NCBI GenBank assembly: GCA_038231495.1
Contig: JBBRLG010000327.1
Span: 1-8,514 of the forward strand
Length of the DNA stretch: 8,514 nt
Reading direction: 5' to 3'
From: JBBRLG01 sp038231495
GTDB lineage: Bacteria > Planctomycetota > Planctomycetia > Gemmatales > Gemmataceae
This document shows positions 1 through 5,165 of the stretch, piece after piece (within the stretch, counting starts at the first letter, position 1; every line of letters begins with the position of its first letter). A model generated the notes under the pieces. It was not told the DNA's origin. It saw only the letters and a program-made list of their open reading frames with translations, and searched no databases. The position numbers and the translations under genes are program-made.

Positions 1-2
1 CG

Positions 3-80
3 CGCCACCACGCGGGCAGCGCCGGCGCGGTGGGGGCGAAACCGACGATCAATTATCGGTACGAGAGCGCGGAGAGTTAA
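3..80 (+). CDS. Possible 3' end of an upstream gene (partial, unrecognised)
   Basis: An open frame runs from the window edge to TAA at 78-80 and would encode 25 residues ending INYRYESAES. Most third codon positions are G or C in this frame and less so in frame 1, which favours a real coding tail. The fragment is too short to assign to a family. If it is real, it lies on the same strand as hpnH and stops 66 nt before the hpnH start, with a perfect inverted repeat in between. It could instead be a chance open frame in GC-rich DNA. Confidence 0.35.
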   Translation, partial: RHHAGSAGAVGAKPTINYRYESAES

Positions 81-83
81 TAC

Positions 84-129
84 CGCCGCTTGCGGCTTTG
101 CAGTCTTGCTCGCAAAGCCGCAAGCGGCG
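84..129. repeat. Perfect 18-bp inverted repeat (hairpin) just before hpnH
   Basis: The arms 84-101 and 112-129 are perfectly complementary over 18 bp around a 10-nt loop (102-111). The core is CGCTTGCGGCTTTG and its complement. The right arm and its flank (108-134) match 3244-3270 at 23 of 27 positions, so it belongs to a dispersed repeat family rather than being a unique hairpin. It lies 6 nt before the hpnH ribosome binding site and could attenuate or insulate transcription from the upstream gene. No U-tract follows it, so it is not a classical terminator. Confidence 0.8.
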
Positions 130-135
130 AATACC

Positions 136-140
136 AGGAG
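136..140 (+). promoter_or_regulatory. Ribosome binding site of hpnH
   Basis: AGGAG lies 6 nt before the ATG at 147. This decides the hpnH start: an in-frame TTG at 90 has no such site and sits inside the left arm of the inverted repeat. Confidence 0.75.
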
Positions 141-146
141 CATTTC

Positions 147-1166
147 ATGCGTTTCCCCCTCAGTTTGACCGCGAACATGGTCGGCTACATGGCCAAGAAG
201 ATGCTGGCCGGCCCGAAGCGCTTTCCCCTCGTGCTGATGCTCGAACCGTTGCACGCCTGCAACCTCACCTGCACCGGCTGCGGTCGCATCCGCGAATACG
301 CGCAGACCATCAAGGAAAAGCTCACCTTGCAAGAGTGCCTCGACTCGGTGGACGAGGCCGGCGCTCCCATCGTCAGCATCTGCGGCGGCGAACCGATGAT
401 TTATCCGGAGATCGGGCCGCTCGTCAAAAACATCCTCAAGCGCCGCAAGAACATCTACCTTTGCACCAACGGCATGTTCATCAAGAAGCGGCTGCACGAG
501 TTCCGGCCCGACAGTCGTTTCTTCTTCAACGTCCACCTCGACGGTTTGGAAGCGACGCACGATCTGGCCGTCGAGCGCGCGGGCGTTTTCAAGGCGGCGG
601 TCGAGGGCATCGTCGCGGCAAAGAAGGCCGGCTTCCTCGTCTGCACCAACACGACCATCTACAAGGAAACCAACCTCGACGAGATCGAGCGGTTGTTCGC
701 CTACCTCACGAAGTTGAACGTGGACGGCTTCCTGCTGGCCCCGGCGTACGGCTACTCGGCGGTCCACGCGACCAACCCACAAGGGGCGGCGGAAATCTTC
801 ATGACGCGCGACGACATCCGCGCCAAGTTCAAGGAGGCCGAAGCCAAGCTCGGCAAGTACCGCCTCATGTCGTCGCCGATTTACATGGAATTCCTGAGCG
901 GCAAGCGCGAGCTGGGGTGTACGTCGTGGGGCAACCCGACGCGCAACGTCAAGGGCTGGAAGGGGCCGTGCTACCTCATCACCGACGCCCATCACAAGTC
1001 GTTCAACGACCTGATGGAGAACACGCACTGGGAGGATTACGGCCCCGGCCAGGACCCACGCTGCGAGCATTGCCTGATGCACTGCGGCTTCGAGCCGACC
1101 GCCGCCCTGGGCACCTCCGCCAAGTTCGGCGACGCCTACAAGATGTTGAAGTGGCAATTGACTTGA
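147..1166 (+). CDS. hpnH: Radical SAM adenosyl-hopene transferase HpnH
   Basis: HpnH cleaves S-adenosylmethionine at a 4Fe-4S cluster and adds the 5'-deoxyadenosyl radical to hopene (diploptene), giving adenosylhopane, the precursor of side-chain-extended hopanoids in bacterial membranes. The 339-residue protein has the usual family length. The cluster ligands are C38, C42 and C45 in HACNLTCTGCGR, followed by GGEP at 80-83, a YLCTNG segment, FFNVHLDG, and near the end GNPTRNVKGW and the cysteine-rich CEHCLMHCGFEPT, all close to what I know of HpnH. The ATG at 147 is chosen for its AGGAG. A GNAT gene follows 38 nt downstream on the same strand. No other hopanoid gene (squalene-hopene cyclase, hpnC/D/E/G) is visible in the window. 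Family assignment is confident; the substrate is inherited from the family. Confidence 0.93.
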   Translation: MRFPLSLTANMVGYMAKKMLAGPKRFPLVLMLEPLHACNLTCTGCGRIREYAQTIKEKLTLQECLDSVDEAGAPIVSICGGEPMIYPEIGPLVKNILKRRKNIYLCTNGMFIKKRLHEFRPDSRFFFNVHLDGLEATHDLAVERAGVFKAAVEGIVAAKKAGFLVCTNTTIYKETNLDEIERLFAYLTKLNVDGFLLAPAYGYSAVHATNPQGAAEIFMTRDDIRAKFKEAEAKLGKYRLMSSPIYMEFLSGKRELGCTSWGNPTRNVKGWKGPCYLITDAHHKSFNDLMENTHWEDYGPGQDPRCEHCLMHCGFEPTAALGTSAKFGDAYKMLKWQLT

Positions 1167-1204
1167 ACGGTGGAACCTGCACGACCGGTAAACCGCACCG
1201 ACGG

Positions 1205-2020
1205 ATGCCCACGATGACCCCCACCGAATTGATCGCGATCGCCCAACGCGGTTTGGCGCTGCGACCGTCGCCGCTGCTGCGGCATCAGGCGAACGGCCGG
1301 CACGAGACCCACGAGGGTGCGACGTTTATTTCCTGGGGCCTGCCGGGGCCGAGCTTCAACAAGGTCGCGGTGTTCGGGCCGGCACCGCCGCTGCGGCGCA
1401 TCCTCGAGCTGGCCGCCGGCTTCTTCGGCGCTACGCCGGCGGACTACGGCGTCATGGTGCAGGCGGACGCCGGCCACCCGATCGAGAGTGAACTTCGCGG
1501 CCAAGGCTGGACAGTCGCCGAAGACGAGGCGGCCCTGGTGCTGCCGGCCATCGGGGCCGCGCCTCCCTTGCCCCACGGGTTGACGGTGCGGCGCGCGACC
1601 GACGCCGACGGTCGGCGCGACTTTAACCACGTCGCCGCCGTCGGCTTCGGGGCGCCGACTGCCGAGGCGGCGGTGCCCGTCCCGACGGCAGCAGAGTTTG
1701 ACTCCTTCGGCCCGAGCCTGGCCTGCGTGCTCGACCCGGACGTGGCCGTGATGGTCGGCTATTGCGACGACCGGCCGGCGTCGTCCGCCATCGCTCTCCG
1801 TGTCGAAGACATCGCCTCCGTGACCGGCGTGGCCACGGTTCCGACCCTGCGCCGGCGCGGCCTCGCCAGAGCCTTGACCTGGGCGGCCCTGCGCGCGGCC
1901 GCTGCCCGCGGTTGCACGTGTGCCACGCTCAACGCCGCCGGTGCCAGCTTTCACCTCTACGTCGGCATGGGTTTCATCCCCGTGGGCAACCACCGCACCT
2001 ACGCGCCGCCCGCGCCCTGA
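1205..2020 (+). CDS. GNAT-family N-acetyltransferase
   Basis: This 271-residue cytoplasmic protein is predicted to transfer an acetyl group from acetyl-CoA to an unknown amine. The catalytic domain is C-terminal: VATVPTLRRRGLARAL is motif A, with the R-R-x-G-L-A pyrophosphate-binding loop of GNAT enzymes, and ASFHLYVGMGFIPVGNHRTY is motif B with the usual Y...GF. The N-terminal half (about residues 1-140) has a FNKVAVFGP strand and resembles the degenerate N-terminal half of two-domain GNATs; I infer this. ATG at 1205 or 1214 are both possible, and neither has a strong ribosome binding site. The frame stays open upstream across hpnH, but that stretch is a GC-rich shadow, not coding. The 38-nt gap after hpnH suggests co-transcription. 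There is no evidence that the substrate is a hopanoid. Confidence 0.85.
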   Translation: MPTMTPTELIAIAQRGLALRPSPLLRHQANGRHETHEGATFISWGLPGPSFNKVAVFGPAPPLRRILELAAGFFGATPADYGVMVQADAGHPIESELRGQGWTVAEDEAALVLPAIGAAPPLPHGLTVRRATDADGRRDFNHVAAVGFGAPTAEAAVPVPTAAEFDSFGPSLACVLDPDVAVMVGYCDDRPASSAIALRVEDIASVTGVATVPTLRRRGLARALTWAALRAAAARGCTCATLNAAGASFHLYVGMGFIPVGNHRTYAPPAP

Positions 2021-2028
2021 GCCGAACC

Positions 2029-2051
2029 GTGCCGCTCGGCTCGCGGCACCT
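2029..2051 (+). repeat. Hairpin repeat element, exact inverted copy of 7480-7502
   Basis: This 23-nt element contains a 7-bp stem (GTGCCGC 2029-2035 with GCGGCAC 2043-2049) and a TCGGCTC loop. It is identical, in reverse complement, to 7480-7502 and related to 7516-7539, with which it shares the tail ACCTACTTC (2048-2056). It begins 9 nt after the GNAT stop and is followed by a T-rich stretch including TTTTT at 2063-2067, so it may also act as a weak terminator for the + strand genes. Confidence 0.7.
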
Positions 2052-2069
2052 ACTTCTTGTTGATTTTTG

Positions 2070-2140
2070 GAGTCGCTCACGGAATGGCGACTCGGGTTCA
2101 TCGACGAAGTGCGCGGCACCGGTCGCCTTTTCGTGCCGTG
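2070..2140. terminator. Candidate hairpins between convergent genes
   Basis: Two further hairpins lie between the GNAT stop (2020) and the stop of the - strand gene (2175). The first is GAGTCGC/GCGACTC (2070-2076 with 2087-2093). The second is CGGCAC/GTGCCG (2114-2119 with 2133-2138), extendable by one G-T and one C-G pair. Convergent genes with hairpins between them suggest a termination zone, but none has a clean U-tract, so the role is inferred. Confidence 0.35.
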
Positions 2141-2174
2141 AATGACCATTTGCCAGACGCGCAAGGCAGGGTGC

Positions 2175-3086
2175 TCAAAACCAAATCCGCACGCCGACCA
2201 GCGGCCCCTGGATGTTCACGGCGCCGAGGCGCATAAAGTCGTAACCGCCGAACAACTCGAAATGGCGGTACGTCACGCCGACCGTGCCGCGGCCGTGGAA
2301 GACCCATTGCGAACCGATCGAGCCGACGTCCAGCGACGTGGACACGATCACCGGCTCGACCGGGTACCAGTCGATGCCGTACAGGAAGTTGAAGCCCCAG
2401 CGCGTGTTCACGTCGTCCGTTCGCACCCGCCAGCCCAGGCCGGTATACACCTGGACCTTTTCCGACTGGCCGATGCGGAGCGTGACGTTGGTGTCGCCCA
2501 GCGTCGTGTGGTCGGCGCGTCCGTGGCCGAGGCGCTCGTCCAGGTAATTCCAGTTCGTCAGCACGCCGAGGCGCGTGAGCGTGTCCAGGAACAGCCGGCC
2601 GTTGACGCGGTTGACGCCGCGGAAGTCCGTGCCCTCTTCCGCGGCGAAGCGGACCGACCACGGGCGGAGGTAGTCCGGCTCGTCGAAATTCGTACCATTC
2701 TTGACCGAAGCCGCGCCGTAAAACGGGTTGATGCGCTGGTAGCCGGGGAAATGGTCCGCGTAGGGGTAAATGGGGAAGTAGCCGTCATTGGAACCCTGAT
2801 CGCCCAGCAAAGTAGCGGGCAGCAAGAAGGGACCGACGACCACGGCACCGGCGGCCGCGAGACCCAGAACGAATAACGCCGTACCCGCATCCGGATCCAG
2901 GCCGTTCGCCCCGTTGGAACCGGAGGTGTCGGTTTGAGATTTCGTGGTGGAAGGAGCAGGCGGAGAAGCGGCAGGCGCGGCGGCTGCGGGTGGCAGTTCC
3001 CGGCCGCGTTGCAAGACGCCTTGGGCTTGCGCGTTAACGGGATAGAGCACACTGGCTGCGACCAGACACCAATGCCATCGCCTCAT
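2175..3086 (-). CDS. Secreted protein, probable outer-membrane beta-barrel, function unknown
   Basis: This 303-residue protein starts with a clear signal peptide (MRRWHW, hydrophobic core, cleavage likely after A-Q-A at 19-21). A Pro/Ala/Ser/Thr-rich linker follows (about 31-62), then a hydrophobic Ala/Gly/Val segment (about 67-95). The remainder (about 100-303) is rich in aromatic and alternating polar/apolar stretches and ends in GVRIWF. A terminal aromatic residue like this fits an outer-membrane beta-barrel. I do not recognise a named family. The ATG at 3086 is chosen because GGAGGG lies about 5 nt upstream; the longer reading from a TTG at 3143 would overlap a candidate -35 box. It lies downstream of the oxidoreductase on the same strand, separated by repeats, so it is probably transcribed from its own promoter. 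Confidence 0.75.
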   Translation of the reverse strand: MRRWHWCLVAASVLYPVNAQAQGVLQRGRELPPAAAAPAASPPAPSTTKSQTDTSGSNGANGLDPDAGTALFVLGLAAAGAVVVGPFLLPATLLGDQGSNDGYFPIYPYADHFPGYQRINPFYGAASVKNGTNFDEPDYLRPWSVRFAAEEGTDFRGVNRVNGRLFLDTLTRLGVLTNWNYLDERLGHGRADHTTLGDTNVTLRIGQSEKVQVYTGLGWRVRTDDVNTRWGFNFLYGIDWYPVEPVIVSTSLDVGSIGSQWVFHGRGTVGVTYRHFELFGGYDFMRLGAVNIQGPLVGVRIWF

Positions 3087-3114
3087 GAAGCCCTCCGCAA
3101 TAGGCCAGAGGCGC

Positions 3115-3143
3115 GTCATAGCGTGGCAGCGAGCATCGTGCAA
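3115..3143 (-). promoter_or_regulatory. Candidate sigma70-type promoter of the beta-barrel gene
   Basis: On the - strand, TTGCAC (3143-3138) and TATGAC (3120-3115) are separated by exactly 17 nt. Transcription would begin near 3108, about 20 nt before the GGAGGG/ATG. The boxes match consensus at 3/6 and 4/6, so this rests mainly on spacing and position. Confidence 0.35.
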
Positions 3144-3176
3144 GCCGGAATGGACGGGGCAAATTGGTTAATCGCC

Positions 3177-3242
3177 GAGGAAAGGCAAAAGGCAGATGCG
3201 TTACCTGGTTGCTGCCTTCGTGAATTCCTTTTGCCTTTCCTC
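3177..3242. repeat. 16-bp perfect inverted repeat downstream of the oxidoreductase gene
   Basis: Arm 3177-3192 (GAGGAAAGGCAAAAGG) is perfectly complementary to 3227-3242, with a 34-nt loop. It lies between two - strand genes, after the oxidoreductase stop and before the beta-barrel promoter. It may fold in the oxidoreductase transcript as a 3' end structure. The purine-rich and pyrimidine-rich arms are unlike the GC-rich hairpins elsewhere in the window. Confidence 0.7.
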
Positions 3243-3243
3243 A

Positions 3244-3270
3244 GCGCGCAAAGCGGCAAGCGGCAATTAC
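3244..3270. repeat. Second copy of the hpnH-leader repeat arm
   Basis: This stretch matches 108-134 at 23 of 27 positions, with the core CGCAAAGCGGCAAGCGGC. Here only one arm is present, without its inverted partner. Its right edge includes the stop codon (3267-3269) of the oxidoreductase gene, so the repeat abuts or supplies that gene's end. Confidence 0.6.
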
Positions 3271-4754
3271 AGGGTCCAGCCTTTACGGTACTCGGGCTTG
3301 ATGAAGTCGGCCGCTTCCTTGCAGTTGGTGACCTTCAGGCTCGGGCCGTCCCATTCCAGCTTTTTGCCGACGCGCATCGCCACGTTGCCGAGCAGGATCG
3401 TCTCGGTCAGCATGGCCGCGAAGTCGAAGTTCGAGTACGGCATCACCTTACTGCCGGCGATCGCCTCGACCCACTCGGCTTTCTGGCCGTCGTCGCCCTT
3501 GTTGTTGCTCGGCAACTTCTCCGGCTTGCCCGTCACTTTCTCCACGCCGTCGGTCGTGACGATGTACGACTCGGCGCCGTAGTCGTCCGGCGAGAACAGC
3601 GTCGCCTTGTCGCCGATCAGGAACGAGCCGCTGGACGCGTCCTTCACTTTGCCCTTGTCCGAGCGGAAGAACCACTTGTTGTCCTTGAAATAAACGCAGT
3701 TGGCGTTGTCGCGCTCCCTCTGGCCTTTGACAAGGTCCGGCGGCGGCAACACCAACTTGCCGTCCTGTTTGCCCTCGTACCACATGAACTTCACCGGCGG
3801 CATCGCGCCGCGCGCCGGGAACTGGAACGTGATCCGCGCCCAGCCGGGATACGTCTCCGGGTTGAGCTCGCCGTTCTGGGCCGCGATCGTCGTCGGGTGG
3901 CCGAGGTCCAGCGCCCGGAACGCCATGTTTGCCGTGTGGCAGGCCATGTCGCCCAACGCGCCCGTGCCGAAATCCCACCAGCCGCGCCAGGCAAACGTGT
4001 GGTACACCTTATTGACGAACGGCCGTTCCGGAGCCGGTCCGAGCCACACGTCCCAGTTGAGCGATTCCGGCACCGGGTCCCTCTTGTCGGGCCGCTTTGT
4101 GACGCCGGGCGCCTGCGGCCAGATCGGGCGGTTGGTCCAGACGTGCGCCTCGGACACCTTGCCGATCGCGCCGGCCTGGATGACCTCGACAGCCTTGCGC
4201 AAGCCGTCGGCGGCGCTGCCCTGGTTGCCCATCTGCGTCATCACGCCCATCTTCTTGGCCGTGTCACGCATCGTCCGCGCCTCGAAGACGGTGTGCGTCA
4301 GAGGCTTTTGGCAGTAGACGTGCTTCTTCATCTTCATCGCCATGACGGCGGCCACGGCGTGCGTGTGGTCCGGCGTGCTGACGGTGACGGCGTCGATGTC
4401 CTTGTCCATCTTCGTGAGCATTTCACGGAAGTCGGAGAACTTGGCGGCGTTCGGGAACTTGGCGGCCTTCTTGTCGAGGATGTTGGCGTCCACGTCGCAC
4501 AGGGCGACAATGGTGCCGTGGTTGCCGGCGTCGTTGCAGTCGCTGTCGCCCTTGCCGCCCACGCCGATGCAGGCGATGTTGAGTTTTTGGTTCGGCGACT
4601 TGGTGTCCGCGCGTAGCGCGACGCCGCCGGCCACCCAGAAACCGACGCGGGCCGCGGCGTTTTGCTGGTTTAACTGGCGGCTATTGGTTCGACGGCCATT
4701 TATTCGACTCTCCTTGATGCGGATGGGGGTTGAAAACGACTCCCTCGACCCCAA
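3267..4754 (-). CDS. Gfo/Idh/MocA-family oxidoreductase, probably exported; start uncertain
   Basis: NAD(P)-dependent dehydrogenases of this family act on sugars and related compounds; planctomycetes carry many exported copies of unknown substrate. In the longest reading (495 residues from TTG 4754) the Rossmann motif is IGVGGKG at about 63-69, then ALCDVD, VSTPDHTH (125-132) and the YCQKPLTH segment with Lys150 of the (E/Q)KP motif. A WWDFGTGALGDMACHTANM block and a planctomycete-type C-terminal domain follow. The RQLNQQNAAARVGFWVAGGVA stretch resembles the hydrophobic part of a Tat signal, but the twin arginines are not in place. The TTG overlaps a candidate -10 box, so it is unlikely to be translated. 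The only ATG with a good ribosome binding site (4699) is out of frame and stops after nine codons; GTG 4634 is another in-frame option. The family call is firm and the start is not. Confidence 0.9.
   Translation of the reverse strand: MGSRESFSTPIRIKESRINGRRTNSRQLNQQNAAARVGFWVAGGVALRADTKSPNQKLNIACIGVGGKGDSDCNDAGNHGTIVALCDVDANILDKKAAKFPNAAKFSDFREMLTKMDKDIDAVTVSTPDHTHAVAAVMAMKMKKHVYCQKPLTHTVFEARTMRDTAKKMGVMTQMGNQGSAADGLRKAVEVIQAGAIGKVSEAHVWTNRPIWPQAPGVTKRPDKRDPVPESLNWDVWLGPAPERPFVNKVYHTFAWRGWWDFGTGALGDMACHTANMAFRALDLGHPTTIAAQNGELNPETYPGWARITFQFPARGAMPPVKFMWYEGKQDGKLVLPPPDLVKGQRERDNANCVYFKDNKWFFRSDKGKVKDASSGSFLIGDKATLFSPDDYGAESYIVTTDGVEKVTGKPEKLPSNNKGDDGQKAEWVEAIAGSKVMPYSNFDFAAMLTETILLGNVAMRVGKKLEWDGPSLKVTNCKEAADFIKPEYRKGWTL
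4670..4699 (-). other. Out-of-frame ATG with ribosome binding site at the oxidoreductase start
   Basis: ATG 4699 follows AAGGAG with 10 nt spacing and encodes MAVEPIAAS before TAA at 4672-4670. It sits where the oxidoreductase should begin but is offset by one base from its frame. It is either a remnant of the original start cut off by a single-base indel or a short leader peptide. I favour the first, because the broken stretch coincides with where the Tat arginines should be. Confidence 0.45.
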
Positions 4755-4782
4755 GTGTAGGGGGCCGGGTTCGGCACCGCAA
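4754..4782 (-). promoter_or_regulatory. Candidate sigma70-type promoter of the oxidoreductase gene
   Basis: TTGCGG (4782-4777) and TACACT (4759-4754) are 17 nt apart on the - strand. A start near 4747 would give a leader of about 48 nt to ATG 4699. It resembles the beta-barrel promoter (TTGCAC, 17 nt, TATGAC). Evidence is position and partial consensus only. Confidence 0.35.
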
Positions 4783-4811
4783 GAACATCTTCGGAAGAAT
4801 CGGGGCTTGGC

Positions 4812-4964
4812 TCAACCGGCGGCACCGCGGCGGCCGCCGACCCACATGAACAAGGCCAGCACCGCGATGACGGCGGCGCACACGAACAGCATTTGTCCGG
4901 GCAGGCCGAGGTTCGTCCCCACCCAATTCCACGCGATTTCAAACGGTCGCACCAGGTCGCGCAT
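4812..4964 (-). CDS. Small single-span membrane protein (50 residues)
   Basis: ATG at 4964 opens a 50-codon frame ending in TGA at 4814-4812. The protein begins MRDLVRPFEIAWNWVGTNLG, continues with LPGQ, and then a strongly hydrophobic segment (about residues 25-42) before a short GGRRGAAG tail. One membrane helix with arginines after it suggests the C-terminus lies in the cytoplasm. Third codon positions are mostly G or C, as in the neighbouring genes, and the amphipathic N-terminus followed by a clean helix is unlikely by chance. The ribosome binding site is weak (GAGAG about 8 nt upstream). It lies on the same strand just upstream of the oxidoreductase, but the oxidoreductase probably has its own promoter between them. 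The function is unknown. Confidence 0.6.
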   Translation of the reverse strand: MRDLVRPFEIAWNWVGTNLGLPGQMLFVCAAVIAVLALFMWVGGRRGAAG

Positions 4965-5034
4965 GGTCGTCACTCTCGGTTCGGGATTTTCATGGCAGAA
5001 AGGGGCTTTTCAAACCATAGCATACATTCGGGGA

Positions 5035-5165
5035 TCGGGTGTCGGGTGTCTGTAGGATCGGCTGTCGGGTGTCGGGTGTCGGAATTGGCTGACAGCTAAT
5101 AGCTGACAGCTAACAGCTATCTTGATTCTCCTCTTCTTCCGACCCCCGACCCCCGACCCCCGACG
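5035..5165. repeat. Block of TCGGGTG-type heptamers and 14-bp repeats
   Basis: Heptamers TCGGGTG repeat at 5035-5050 and 5065-5082. Two 14-bp units beginning GCTGACAGCTAA follow (5088-5115). Then about 3.6 copies of CGACCCC run from 5140 to 5164, the same heptamer type inverted. Arms 5066-5082 and 5139-5155 are complementary at 15 of 17 positions, so the block can fold on itself. The inverted array begins directly after the TAG stop (5168-5166) of the PQQ-like gene, so that transcript would end in a G-rich, hairpin-capable tail. This may define its 3' end; there is no U-tract. Confidence 0.75.

Noticed and set aside
90..146. Upstream in-frame TTG as the start of hpnH
   Set aside because: It lies inside the inverted repeat and has no ribosome binding site; ATG 147 has AGGAG at 6 nt and matches the usual N-terminus of the family.
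98..1204. Long + strand open frame overlapping hpnH and continuous with the GNAT gene
   Set aside because: The predicted product of this part is Arg/His/Gln-rich and low in hydrophobics, typical of a GC-rich shadow of hpnH. Only the part from 1205 has protein-family features.
1136..2164. 342-codon open frame on the - strand opposite the GNAT gene
   Set aside because: The product is Gly/Arg/Ala-rich with no motif, and it lies antisense to a gene with clear GNAT motifs.
2934..4616. 560-codon + strand open frame opposite the oxidoreductase gene
   Set aside because: It is a shadow on the opposite strand: Arg/His/Val-rich sequence without domains, while the - strand reading has complete Gfo/Idh/MocA motifs.
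5035..5165. CRISPR array
   Set aside because: The units are 7 and 14 bp and contiguous, with no unique spacers of uniform length and no cas genes.
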